In this document: positions 24,852 through 36,621 of the stretch, piece after piece
Layout: each line of letters starts with the position of its first letter
Numbering within the stretch: the stretch's first letter is position 1
Source: Lunularia cruciata
Lineage: Eukaryota; Streptophyta; Marchantiopsida; Lunulariales; Lunulariaceae
Reading direction: 5' to 3'
DNA length: 64,000 bases
Assembly (NCBI GenBank): GCA_948567375.1
Contig: OX419756.1
Span: 55,752,333 to 55,816,332 of the forward strand
Made by a program: the position numbers and the translations under genes
The notes under the pieces: generated by a model
Database searches by the model: none
What the model was told of the DNA's origin: nothing
Seen by the model: the letters and a program-made list of their open reading frames with translations, nothing else

Positions 24852-26379
24852 GAGAGGCATCTGACCTTGCTGACTTCTGAGATGGAGAGAGAGCAAAGAT
24901 TAGATGACTTGGACATGGACATACTAGGTGCAGCTGCCATGGAGGAGGGTTACAAGCTCCAGTTACATAATCAGGCACAAGAGTTAGCATATGCTATAGA
25001 GAGGTGTGAGAGTGCACATGTTCAGGTAGAGGAGAGCGAGAGTAGTCTAGCTCAGATGAGAGCTCATGTAGAGGAGAGTGAGATTAGTCTAGCTCATTTG
25101 AGGGCTTGTGTGGCATATCTTGGACCCAGACTACGTACTATGGCTCGCAAGACCCATACTCGTCATGAGATGCAGACCCTAACTGATGCCACCCATGTGT
25201 TACCCCATAGTGTGGAGACTCAAGGCACTCAAATTGAGTTTAGAGAGAGGATTTGTCTATCAGGAGAGTATATTCCACGTATCCTCTTCCTCGGCTTCCT
25301 ACGGAAGAAGATTATTATTGTGGATGTTACTTGTATGTGTTCATTATGGATTCGCGGTGCTATTGGTTTCTGTTCATGGGAGAGTGGGACGACTACACAT
25401 GGTTGGTTCCCTCACACACAGTCCGGGCCTGTAGGGTGGGTGGCCCGTCCTGGTGTTTGCCATTTCATCCAGTTCTGTTTGTTATGCTTTGAGGTTATCT
25501 TGTGGATAGATCTTACTCCGGATGGAGTGGAGTGGTTGCTACGGAGCATGTGGCAGTGGTCTGAACTCCCTAAGGGAGTTCACACCGGATCTTGCCTCAT
25601 GGCATGTTTGTGCTCTAGAGATATACAGCGAGATTTAGAGTTCAGAGGACTTAGAGTTAGATCATATGAGCATCTAACTTCATTAGGTTTACCTCTTCGT
25701 GATCTTTTGATCATAGATAGTTATGCACTCTCTTATTATAGGAACCATCCACATGGTGCTATCCACCCTACCCACTTCCGTCCTTATAGGGTACATAGAG
25801 CATCATACACTTGGTCATTTGACCCTTTGATGAGTGCTTTGGACAGATTTGTCCATGACAATAGGCCTGCTATTAGTTGGGCAGAAGAGGAGTGGACATC
25901 AGGTAGATTGAGTTCTTATAGTTGTGACACTTATCCTCTTCTTGCTAGTGGTATCAGGCATCGAGACTTGGATGAGAGCGAGTGGCCGCTATGGTGGTCA
26001 TTGAGTCCATTTAGGATTCAACATCATGTATACCGTCGTAGACTTGAGGATGAAGTAGTAGCACTTAGACACCATAGTGCATCTCCCTCTTCTTCTTCAC
26101 CTCCTCGACCTCCATAGTCATAGGTTTAGGTTCTATTGGCTTTTATTTATATATGTATTATTTTTATTTCTGCCCATGTATACATTTATGTTTTAGTTTA
26201 CACTTGTGAACTCTCATATTCATATTGAACTCATATTATCATACTCATATTCCAAACTCATATTGAACCCTCATTGTGGTCTAACTCTTGTATTTCCTAA
26301 ACCCTAAATTTTGAATTGTGCCTTTTGTATCCAACTTGTCACCACCTTACAAATATGGGCACAATTTCCCTTTAAACAC

Positions 26380-26830
26380 TCAACCCTAAACACATCACGA
26401 GCGGCCCTAAGCATCTACGCGTGCCAACAAGCGCCTCAGAGCGACTACAAGCCATAAAATCATATCATAAATTGATTGTCGAGCACCGACAAGCGGCCGT
26501 GGGCGTCAAATGGCACCTACATAGGGGCCACCCAGCAGCACCCAGCAACCATGAGCGCCTATGCGCGCCTATGAGCACCTTGATGGCATTTTCCTAGCGT
26601 CGTCAAGCGAACCCTAGCGGCTGCAAGCATCAACGGGCGCCTACCTAGGGGCCACCCAGCAACCACAAGCGCCTACGAGCGCCAACAAGCGGCTTCAAGC
26701 ACCGACGAGCACCATACACAACTTGCTTGCCTTTATTTTTTTTCCATGTACCATTGGATTGAGCGGCAACAAGCGGTGACTAGCGGTAGGAGAGATTTTT
26801 TGGGCGGCTATGAGCGTCAACTTGCGGCAT
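26380..26830. repeat. GC-rich degenerate array, third block in H1
   Basis: Repeats of GAGCGCC-, AAGCGGC- and CACCCAGCA-like motifs in variable spacing. The same motif class appears in the opposite orientation (GCCGCTTG) in H2. Coding potential is not supported. Confidence 0.65.
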
Positions 26831-27002
26831 CTTGGGCTTATTGTGCAAGAAAGACATGACAGAATGGACTGAGTGGTAAAGACAACATCAAAAACAAAAT
26901 ATTGTGAGGAATTGAATGGTAACAAGTTGCATCAGGTTTCCATATCCAAGTTTCCATAACTCATCTTTATTATAATCATAATAAAGGTTACATGGTGGTA
27001 TA

Positions 27003-28313
27003 CTATTCACTATCAGTAGAGTATGATGGACGTTGAACATGAGTGAGCACTTTAAAATAGTTACTTATTTCCTCAGGAGTTTTCCATGCTTTTATGAGAC
27101 TCATTTTGATTTCATGAGTGCGCTTTGATTCTAAACTCTTCTCCTTAAATTTGTGTTTGTCTGCCCTAGCTTTCCTTTTATCTACGCTCAATTTTTTCTC
27201 TATTTCAATTTTCATCTTCTCTGTCTCTAATCTAATGCGCTCTGCTTCCATTCTTAGCATTGTTTTCTCTCTCTTCCTTATGTTGGTGGCTTCTAGTTCA
27301 GCTAGTCGTAACCTCTCTCTGGATTCTATACTATCTGCCTCTAACATGGTAATTTTTGCTAAATCATGAGACAATGACATACTAGGTGACAACTTGGGTA
27401 CCTTACTTGCAGAAATTCCACCTTTCCTCCTCTTTGAGTCCCATTCCCCTTCTTGGTCTGCACAATCAGATCCATCTCTTGTAGAAATTAAAGGCGGTGG
27501 TGGTGTAATGAAAGGCGAGTCCTTGGTCGGTGGAACAAATGGAGACTCATCCTTTGGTGATAGTATTCCATTCTCCATGTCACTTGCTAAACTTTCCACC
27601 CCTTGGGTGTTCATGACCAACTCAGGGCCTAAGTGAGGGAGCACCACCTCTGGAGGAGATGAGAAATGGGAGCACTCCTACGCACCTGCATGGACCTCCT
27701 CCTCGCCAGCCTCGCAAATCTCGCTCGAATTAGGATTACAATCTCCTAAACTTACCATTGCTGGTGGACTTATGTTTGCTCTGCTCCCAAACATGGCTTC
27801 CAGTCTTGCAAAATGCGTGCACATTCCATTCAATTTATCTTCTATAGTTCTCCACCCTTTGCTATATTCCTTCTCGGTGAGACCTTCTCCAGTAGCCTTG
27901 TTCTTGAGCTCTTGAGTTTCTTTGTACTGTTCCATGTACCGCAACCATTTCTTGTAAAGTCTATCACCTGTCATAGAGGTAGGAAATCCAATACCCTCTC
28001 TAATCAAAAAGGTTGCCATGAAACTAAATGCGGTCGATTTCTAAATGTGCTTTTTGTAGTTCCCACCATGAATTTGTGCAGAATGCTCGGGGTCCTCCAA
28101 ATAATCCAATTTTTGGCTGTAATGGTGTGTTGCCATGCAAAATCGTTCATCCTTCTTGGTTTTGCCAGGCACAGAAGAAGCCATCCTCAACAAGTCTCCA
28201 AATTTCCCTAATGGTTGTTGAGGTTACAAATCCAAAGATGACTCTATAGGTCCCGGATCAGAGTCGTCGATAATGGAGTCTCCTACACTAAAACGCTGTA
28301 CTTGATCTCCCAT
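27003..28313 (-). pseudogene. MYB/SANT-like Harbinger partner protein, broken
   Basis: Second gene expected of PIF/Harbinger elements: a DNA-binding partner that helps bring the transposase to the element ends and the nucleus. The minus strand starts at an ATG at 28313 (MGDQVQRFSVGDSIIDDSD) but meets a TAA after 29 codons. WWELQ-type tryptophans near 28060 and TGDRLYKKWLRYMEQYKE at about 27960-27910 form the trihelix/SANT-like part. Downstream come a Pro-rich linker (SPFVPPTKDSPFITPPPP), KRRK and a long charged helix (about 27400-27100) ending at 27003. One in-frame TAG at about 27678-27680 divides two otherwise continuous open frames. The N-terminal part needs frame changes or a short intron. 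Family assignment rests on the tryptophan/helix pattern and on position within H1. Confidence 0.7.
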
Positions 28314-28806
28314 TGCAAAAATTTTGTTGCACTCCTAGTGTGAGAATCATTGCACTCTAATCAATTTCTTGGTTGCCGCACGGCGGTGTTGATCATTTCC
28401 CACACCAATTCAAAACTACAAAACCGTCGTTACTTGCCTGACAACTCGCACATTTGCTCATGAGGGTGGTGAATTTCAGTTTACAAATTTGAATTGTTGG
28501 GCGAGGCCATTTTGGATCTTGAGTACGAAACCAGATCATCAATATATGACTAAATGACTAAACTCTTGAGGAAACACGTCATTCTTTTTGACAATCATTT
28601 ATTTGCTTACAGCATTCCAAAACATCCATAACGTAAGATTTGATTTTTATAAATGAATGCAATTAGCTGAATATATCCCTTAATTGAAGTTACAGAGCGT
28701 TCAATTATTACCATCTTGTAACGTTATAGAGTTCACTAAAAATTATTATGAAATTTATTATTTTTCCCGCAGACATCCGTCAAACCTATTTCTGAAACCC
28801 CCTAAT

Positions 28807-30000
28807 GTCATCCTCCCGAATATCTGCTAATCACAAATTGCTTGTTCAGTGGAATACACTTTCTCATCTCTTCCTGTAAGTGAGTGGCTCTCAACGTCAA
28901 AATCATATACTGTTGAATCCACATCTCAAGTGGAGACTCTCTCAATTCCCGCACATCAGGTTAATTAACGCTCCCCGACACTCTCATCACATAAGCATAA
29001 TATCTAACATGACGTAGTACTTATGTGATGAATAAGTGATCCCAAAATCTAAAGATCGAATTCGGGATCTCAAAATTTGCCGTTCTTGGCTATCGCATAC
29101 AAGGAAATTAGTACAAGATCAGATTTAATGAAGCAAACACGAAGTAGAGAGGAATGCGAAGATGAAGGAGTAGCAACACCCCATATGCAGGATTTAGTAG
29201 ATTAATCACCTGATTAATGTCCGCAGACTGTGACCAGACCAGGTTGAATGACTAGATCGAATCAACGTACTAAATCGAGTAATTAGAGTCCCTGAGTTCC
29301 AGAGTTCAAGACGTATTTCGATTACAGTAATTAGTGTAAGTGGAGTATAAGACGAAGATTGATTGCAATCAATCTTAATGGCTGTCCCCGAGATCTGAGT
29401 CGGCAGGGCTTGAAACTCGAGATCCGGTGTTCATTGAAACATTTACTTCATGGGGTCTTCACATCCTTCATGTGTTTTATGGGGATGGAAGTGCGAAGAG
29501 CGACCGCGAAAAAAACACAAAGGAATAACTTTTTCTTTCATAATAGAAACAATTATTGGAAATCGGGAACATTTAGTGCAGATTAGGCAAAATTGACTTG
29601 GTCCATGATATCAGTGACTTAGCGCCACCTTTCAAACTTGCCGTACAATGAGGTTCTTCTTCGTGCAAACACATGCCCCACAATGGGCACGGGACTCACT
29701 TTTGCAGTCTTCATGGGCACAGCCATTGGAGTTGGGAGTTACACGTTGTTGTTATATATGAACATGTAGACTTAACTATGTATAAGAGTTTGACGCATAA
29801 TAGTACCACTTGGGTTACAAATATGCCTCTTTCACCATTTCTATATCGTAAGTATATATATCGCTGCATCATGCATCATTGTCAACTATAGAAGGACAAC
29901 TCTTACAAAAATTATACATAAACTTTTAATTATCATAATAATCAATTCATTTTCAATTGAAATATCAATAAATCCTCAACTCAATGATCTGCAAACCATG
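28807..30000. other. Intergenic DNA right of H1
   Basis: Moderately AT-rich DNA with CpG present in its first 700 bases, so part of it may be single copy. No convincing coding frame, RNA gene or repeat match was found. Confidence 0.5.
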
Positions 30001-30179
30001 GATTTTGATTATAGTCAAATCACATCTACTTTAGCTAAAGGATTCCAGGTGAAATTTGTTCGTCTTTGTCCACCATACCCAAGAGCTCGAAGGCTTAACA
30101 TCAAAGAAGTAAGTTCTCTAGACCTACACTTCAAAGGTATACTCCTTTGCTCGACTTTACACTCCAACCTTGACGACAT

Positions 30180-30345
30180 CACTAATGACACATCCGACAA
30201 TGCAAATGGTGCAAATGACGGTGGGTCCCATGGTGTGATCAATAGCCCTAACACAAAATCTGGCTACCACTATGTAGTCTCTAAGCAACTACTAATATAA
30301 CTCTGATTGCCAACATTATCATTCCAATGTCAAAGCAAACTAGCT
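30180..30345. repeat. Repeat shared with 37050-37197
   Basis: GGTGTGATCAATAGCCCTAACACAAAATCTGG and its continuation (ACTAATATAACTCTGATTGCC, TAGCTTTGGCA) match 37050-37197 in the same orientation with scattered changes. The two copies bracket the minus-strand Ty3 relic E, so they may be remains of its LTR or leader; this is not proven because similarity stops abruptly on both sides. Confidence 0.5.
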
Positions 30346-30351
30346 TTGGCA

Positions 30352-30353
<2 letters not shown>

Positions 30354-30437
<84 letters not shown>
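30354..30437. repeat. (AT)n microsatellite, 84 bp
   Basis: Uninterrupted TA dinucleotide run. It truncates the similarity between 30180-30345 and 37050-37197. Confidence 0.98.
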
Positions 30438-30439
<2 letters not shown>

Positions 30440-30629
30440 ATCATACACTATAGAAGCTTAATTCATATAAAAGTCATACATAAACTCTAAAGTACCACAA
30501 TTGCTTTCCAACTAACGGTTAGGTCCCTTTAATAATTCTAAATAACTATCTATTCCAAGTACGTGATATACCCTATGGTGGGCAAAGATCAAGAGACCGG
30601 GTGCTATCAAGCCTCATCATTATTTGCAT

Positions 30630-30935
30630 GTCTACAATCTATAAAGAGTGGACTAGCTATAGGTCAAGTACATCAATGATATAGTGATTATCCGTGAGGA
30701 ACCATTGCAAAGGGAGGAGTCAAACATGCCATATGTCATCCTCTCAAACAACTATCACACACCAACATAATAGTAGCCCCACCATAAATGCCACATAACC
30801 TACACCGCAAGCATGCATATAGAATTGCCAAGCTTGGGTAGATAGTGCCATCAATGTTTGGGAGATAGCATGGCACATAATTATGCACATGATCTTTCCA
30901 AACAACACCATCACATCCTTCCAACATGAGGACTC
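30630..30935 (-). pseudogene. PHD-like zinc cluster at the 3' end of Ty3 element E
   Basis: On the minus strand, CRLCG (about 30805) is followed by a GGATIMLVCDSCLRG segment (about 30795-30740), a TGA in the position of Trp, then HMACLTPPFAMVPHG (about 30733-30690). This gives the C-x2-C, C-x2-C, H-x2-C part of a PHD-type C4HC3 finger; the final Cys pair is decayed to one Cys. PHD fingers read histone H3 tails. The cluster lies directly downstream, in transcriptional sense, of the integrase of element E, so it probably belonged to the polyprotein and may have helped target integration. It has stops and is not functional. Confidence 0.6.
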
Positions 30936-31343
30936 AAAAAGGCAAAACCTCATGCACTCTCAAGATAGTGCAGCCTATATTTGCATTAAGTGTCATTGGT
31001 GCAGTCTACTATAGATATACATAATCACTTAGATGAAATTGATTCATTGAAGGTCTATAACCTCCTCCTCAAAGAGTAGCATAACATAAGGTATCCCAAT
31101 GCCGAGCAATTGCTAAGCTCTCAAAGGCCATTGGCATCACTCTTTGAAGATCTCTACCTATTGAGAACATGTGTTCACCTATACAATTGGATCATTCACG
31201 TCCAAAATTCCAATAACATCACAACAAATAACTATAGGTAAATTTGGACCTTGTCCAGAAAGTAGAAAATAAGGAGGGAAGGATGCTAAGAAGGCTTGCC
31301 AATTGAACTGATAGCCCATGGCTAACCAAGGTAATTGGAGATT

Positions 31344-34300
31344 CTAATCTCCCAAGCAACCTCTTTGCAAACCATACTTACCAAATCTTCTCTTCATCAT
31401 CTGAACCACTCTCTCCGCTAAGCTATCTACCCCGAGGTGATCTTGGGAGGTAGCATGATGATCAATCAAGGCCTTTTCATAAGAGATTTGAAATTCTCCA
31501 AGGAACTCTATACCTTGATCAATCAAAACCTCAATTGATGCACCAAACAACTAAAAATTCATCCAAGAATGAGTAAGTTATCCCTTCACTAGACTTGTCA
31601 AGAACTACCACCAACTCAAACCACTTAGAGAAGTGCTCCACCATAACTAAAACATATAAATGATGTCTTATAATCAATAGTAGGGGTCCACCAAAGACCA
31701 AAATCCAATGGCAACCTATGCCCATGAGCGTAATGAGTGTAATTGTGGCATGGGAGCATTAAATGATGCTCTAACTTGGTAACAAATCACACATATGGCA
31801 ACAAACTATTATACATGGGTTTTTATACCATGCTACTTATAAAAAATCTAGAGTAAGTTATATGTATGCTTTACTCCATGTCCTAGCTCCTCATGAGCAT
31901 GCCATACCATTTGTGATCTATGAGATAGAAGTGGTACCACTCGCCATCTTCCCATGCATGAAAAATGTGTCTACCCTCCAATCTAAACCACCTAGCTTGT
32001 TGAAGAACATGGTCTCTTTCATTAGAACCAACTATGCCACCCACAACACTAATACAAAGATAATCCATCACTAAGACATCATCATGAACATCTAATTGAC
32101 CTCTACCAATATCTTTACCTTTTGGATTTGTGACCTCAACAACTTCTCTTGTATGTATTGAGATAGGAGAAACCCCAAGAGAAACACAAGAGAATAAACC
32201 CAAGCAAAACAAAAGGTTTTATTCCTCAATACTCTATTGTCCCAAAGGAGTACCTTGTCTTTATTATATAACAAAGTGGATCCATTCAAAAGGAGCTACA
32301 CCCTTGAATCAAATATATGAATTGCTGATATGTCAATAAGATCCACCCTTAGATTAGTTGCATATTGGTGACATGTTGATCTTTTTTCTATTTGGTTGGT
32401 CAAACAAGTTTGACCAAATAGAATCTTTGGAGAATCTTCTTGTAGGAAACTTAGAATAGCATAGGTGAGGTGCCATTGGAAAGCCCTTGATGATACAAAC
32501 AAGGAAGAAGAAGGCAATGCTTTCTTCTCCAAAAGGGAAGGGAGTCTTTTTTTTCAAGGCCTAATTCGTATATTTAGGCCTCCAAAATTGGTTCTAAAGT
32601 TTTCAGGGTGTTTTTGACCTCTACCCTATTAGTGAAAATAATCTTTTGGTGACACCTCTATCTGAACTACTTAGACCATCATATATAACATCACTAAAGA
32701 TATTACTAAGCCAATTTCCAAATCTAGATAATCTGTCTAGCTAATGGTATTAAACCATCAAAGTCTCAAAAAAGTATAAATAAAAAGGTAGATGCATGGA
32801 AACTAGGTACCATCTCCTCATTTGTCTCACCATGCCAATGTGATCTTGTCTGAACCTACTATTTGGGATATTATTTTTACTCTACCCATTTGCATCATGG
32901 TTCACCACTCTAGGTCTATGAATAACCATAAAATCATACTCCTATAAAATCAGAGCCCATTGTGCAAGCTTCCATGAAAAATTATCATACTCCATCAACC
33001 ACTTCAATGGTTGATGATCAATAATTAGAGTGAAGGGGTTACCAAATAGATAACATCAGAATTGTACTTTTTCTTGCTCACATTGTTGCCAAGCACTCTC
33101 TCTCATATGATCTATATTATGCATTTGCTAATTTGTTAGAACAACTAACATAGGCCACCATAAACTCCTTCCCTTCATCATCCTATTAGGTGAGCACTGA
33201 CCCAAGCCCCAATGTACTCCAATCAGTATGAACCTAGAATGTTGTCCTTTGATTGGTCTCTTGGGAATATGACAAATGTTAACCTCTCCTTGAGCTCTAT
33301 AAAAGTTCTCTCTTTCTCATCTCCCTAACACCACTCATGTATAAGCTTGGTCATCTTTGTCAAGGCCTTGATAATAGCACTAAGTCCTTTGATATATCGG
33401 CAATAGAAGTTCACCAACCCAAAGCATACTTCCACTTTGCTCACATCTGGAAGCCAAGGAATACATGCAATAACTTCTACCTTGGTTTGTTGAACACCAA
33501 GTCTACCATGGAAGATAGTGTGACCCAAATACTCAACCCGCTCATGGAAAAAGTTACACTTCTCAAGATGTAATGTGAGTCCATGAGATCTCAATCTCTC
33601 AAACACCTCATACAAATGTCTCATGCTCCTCTACACTAGTGCTATTTTGCTCAATATAGCATTGAGCAAAATCCAATCTCACTAGGATCATTTCCATGAC
33701 CCTTTAGAACTTGGCAAGAGAATTCTTTAACCCAAATGGTAAAAACTTCCACTAATATGATACATCTTTACCTTGATTATCAATAGCCCAAAATGCTATC
33801 TTGGACTTTTTTTTCCTTCCTGATGAGCAATTGATGATATCTTGCTCAAAGATCCAAAGTACTAAAGATCTTGGCATGCCCAATAGCATCAAAGATCTCA
33901 TTCATTGTATGCATAACATACCAATTATCCCTACTTTGTTGGTTGATAGGATGATAATCTCTATGTCTGCCTATCAATGTAGTTGCCATGCATATCCTCT
34001 TGCTTAGCATCATTATAGCTAAAGTATACTCTCCATGTGAAATCTCTACCAAACGAGCCTCAAAAAAGTCTCTACTTTGGCTTTGAATCAATGTTCTCTC
34101 CATGTCACTATATTTGTAGTGATATCCAAAAAATACTATATCACTATTTAGTTTAATCCAAATACCATGTCCTTTTAGAGCACCCTACTTCTTCATATTG
34201 AAGGTAACACAACTAATTTAGCTCCTCAAGAACCTCCAAACTCTCTATCTTTCCACTCTTGTAAGCTTGGATCCAATGTTTGGCTCCTAAATATCCTCTA

Positions 34301-35190
34301 TAATTGAAGATGGATTGACTAGCTACTAAACTTGGCTCTTGGGAGTAGTAATATCATACCCAAAACCGCTAGAACTCCTAACTTTAAAGCAAAAAACTCC
34401 CTCTTCTTTGGCTACAAGCTCCATATGTCCTTTAATTGCATCTCAAGTAGACCAAGTGTGTAACCTAAGTATACCACTTTCACCTAAATGAATCCCAAGA
34501 ACATCACTCTCACTAGTAGTTATTGATTATGTCCCAAGAATACTATGCACACTTGGTCCATCACTCCTAGCATGTGCCTAAATCATCTTGATAAGCACAA
34601 AGCTCACAAGTGTTTGAGTGGTGATGCCTATCAAGTGCATCCTACCCTTCTCTACTAAGCCAAGGCTCATAATCCATATCAAATAGTTCAGGTCCATAGC
34701 ATGACCTGACACTTGATGTATGTATGCCCTTGACATTGCTAAAATGACAATAATACCAATATGGAAACTCATTGCATGCTCTCTCTCATTGGGCTCCATC
34801 AGTTACTATAATTGTGAGTCCAAGACCTCCTTCTTGAAAAGCATATGAGCTTGGGATACTCATGATTGTACATAAAGCAACTCTGGGCTACCTAACAAGG
34901 TTCACCACTGCCATAGGTAACCTATCAACCACTACCATTGTTTGATACTAATGCCCAACATCTAGAATGTCATCAATAATAAGGTGAGGTAGCCATTGAA
35001 TCCCACCATAGGCACATTGTAAAACCTCTAGGTACAAGGTTTGTCGACCAAAGCCAAAGATGATGATCCCATGATCCAACCTTGATTGCATCTAACAACA
35101 TGGTATGTCCCATCCAAGAATGGATTTCATGTGTTCTCACCACCACCAGTGTATGAGAATCACCCATGAAAAGGACATTCTCCAAAATAT
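31344..35190 (-). pseudogene. Ty3-type pol relic (element E)
   Basis: Minus-strand retrotransposon pol, in order downward: possible protease-region frames at about 35185-34580 (not confidently recognised); RT at 34103-33846 (YHPINQQSRDNW, FDAIGHAKIFSTLDL); the RT thumb and connection at 33624-33325 (HLEKCNFFHERVEYLGH, NFYCRYIKG); RNase H at about 33120-32890 (FTLIIDHQPLKWLMEYD); and the integrase core at 31725-31344 (VEHFSKWFE, EVLIDQGIEFLGEF, LAERVVQMMKR). It is a different Ty3 lineage from A/B and C. Frameshifts and stops are many, and an R1 LTR is inserted at 32154-32754 between RNase H and integrase. The integrase Asp and Glu positions are still readable. Confidence 0.82.
32154..32754 (-). 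mobile_element. R1-family LTR inserted in element E
   Basis: About 600 bases matching the R1 LTRs of element B, in minus orientation (TGTATTGAG at the low end, GGTATTAAA at the high end). It includes the TTTATTATATAACA promoter block near 32265 and the TTGGTCAAACAAG segment. No target duplication is recognisable, and both ends have drifted from the TGTAATAC consensus. Confidence 0.8.
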
Positions 35191-35489
35191 AAGTTAGAGA
35201 AATGGACTGATGAACTTAAAGATATTGTAGTCTAATTAACATCTCCCAAAACCCAATAGAATAGAAATCATATAGACCTTGACCTTGGCCAGATTTTGTA
35301 TATTCCTAACATGGCCATCCAAAAATCACTAAATGAATGGGACCATGTCTCTCTAGATCCTACATCAATAACAAGGAAATATCTACTAGTAGGGTCTTTG
35401 GTAACCCTTGACTATTGCAATCAATAATAAGTTAGGATATCAATAGGCCAAGTGTGTTATATGATGTAGAGAGACTCACCTAGCAATCT

Positions 35490-36036
35490 AATCTCTCTCC
35501 ACGTACAAGCACCTTTGAACCTATATATCCGCCTATAGTACCACAGTTAGTCCAATGATAATCCTACCAAACAACTCCAAGAGGCATTAGATACTACCAA
35601 GCAATATTGGAGTTGTTTGGTAGATATTTCTCCAAGAGATACTACCAAGCAATAAGTGTGGTATCCAAAGGTTTCTATCCAAAGGTTCCGATTTCTAGAA
35701 TTTATTGGATACTACCAAGCAATAAGTGTGGTATCCAAAGGTGACAAAGTAATAGACTCTAAATGTTGATTCTCACATTGGTCTCTTAGTGGTACAAAGG
35801 ATCTACTCCTAATCTCTCTCTCACTCCGTACAAGCACCTTTGAACCTATATATCCGCCTATAGTACCACAGTTAGTCCAATGATAATCCTACCAAACAAC
35901 TCCAAGAGATACTATTTCTAGAATTTATTGGATACTACTAAGCAATAAGTGTGGTATCCAAAGGTGACAAAGTAATAGACTCTAAATGTTGATTCTCAGA
36001 TTGGTCTCTTAGTGGTACAAAGGATCTACTCCAAAC
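35490..36036. repeat. Tandem duplication of a 225-320 bp segment
   Basis: The block beginning GTACAAGCACCTTTGAACC at about 35503 recurs at about 35828 and remains almost identical to CTTAGTGGTACAAAGGATCTACTCC. The second copy lacks about 95 internal bases. Similarity is far higher than between the old retroelement copies around it, so the duplication is recent. Confidence 0.9.
35564..35623. repeat. 17-bp perfect inverted repeat
   Basis: CTACCAAACAACTCCAA at 35564-35580 and its exact complement at 35607-35623, separated by 26 bases, within the first copy of the tandem duplication. The second copy lacks the right arm. Confidence 0.9.
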
Positions 36037-36531
36037 CTATTGCACAACTAATATGCATGTTGCTATAATTCCTCCTTAGAACTCCAAAGTGGAACAACCA
36101 AGGTGGATAGAATAATCCCACTTGTTCTCCAAATCTGAGTGATCTCCTCTAGTATTAAGGTATCCTCCGCATGGGCATTCTAGGTTGATAGTTTTGTGGT
36201 GAGAGTTCAAGCTATTGTGACAATAGTAGAGTCATATAATGTGTTAGTTAGTGGAGTAGTGTAATAATCCATGGGTTTAGTATTGACTATGGGGAGGAGA
36301 TATGTATGTCAGGTTGGCAATCAAGTGAGGGATATGTATGTCACCTACTGGTGAGCTTTAGTAGTGGTAGTCTTGGCTCACTCCATTCAAGGATCATGAC
36401 ATCAATTTCAACTTTCAATGGTTTTATTACTTTGCCTATTGATTTATCAAAGGAGAATGCCCATGCGGAGGATACCTTAATACTAGAGGAGATCACTCAG
36501 ATTTGGAGAACAAGTGGGATTATTCTATCCA

Positions 36532-36621
36532 CCTTGGTTGTTCCACTTTGGAGTTCCTTTTGCCAAATCATTCAACCTTGGTTGTTCCACTTTGGAGTAC
36601 CTTTTGCCAAATCATTCAACC
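36532..36621. repeat. Tandem duplication, 44-45 bp unit
   Basis: Two adjacent, nearly identical units containing GGTTGTTCCACTTTGGAG and CCTTTTGCCAAATCATTCAA. They differ by one base (TTCC versus TACC). Confidence 0.9.

Larger units (their letters stand above)
23601..26117 (+). pseudogene. H1 cargo gene: two-exon gene of unknown function with acidic and coiled-coil regions
   Basis: Exon 23601-24228 reads SSWNKVSCTGLVRGRQFQLT and continues to FVERGFIP, an in-frame TAG at 24084, then a very acidic tail (SDGEEE to EDEDG). A GTGAGT donor at 24229 and an AACAG acceptor at 24484 join in phase to a second exon running to 26117. This second exon has a coiled coil with three 51-bp repeats (ERESRLESVEE units) and a C-terminal part with SYEHLTSLGLPLRDLLIIDSY and WAEEEWTSGRLSS. 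The first exon vaguely resembles the N-terminus of proteins annotated in plants as putative plant transposon protein (my memory, not tested). The TAG looks like CAG changed by C to T. Around 25180-25490 all three forward frames are open, so a hidden intron or frameshift there is possible. It lies between the transposase and the MYB-like gene. Confidence 0.6.
19536..28803. mobile_element. H1: 9.3-kb PIF/Harbinger DNA transposon with extra gene cargo
   Basis: The ends are terminal inverted repeats: AGGGGGTTTCAGAAATAG at 19536-19553 and its exact complement at 28786-28803, with weaker similarity further in. With these ends the flanks are AAT at 19533-19535 and 28804-28806. A shift by one base gives TAA duplications (19532-19534 and 28803-28805), the usual PIF/Harbinger TWA target. 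Contents left to right: a broken transposase (+), GC-rich arrays, a spliced gene of unknown function (+), another GC-rich array, and a MYB/SANT-like gene (-). The same ends occur on H2 at 57.3-60.0 kb. CpG is largely retained, so H1 is younger than the retroelements around it. Confidence 0.85.

Noticed and set aside
24542..24940. Minus-strand Ser-rich frame with repeats
   Set aside because: Antisense of the Glu/Arg coiled-coil repeats of the H1 cargo gene.
30354..30437. Possible regulatory or matrix-attachment function of the (AT)n run
   Set aside because: A plain microsatellite; no evidence of function.
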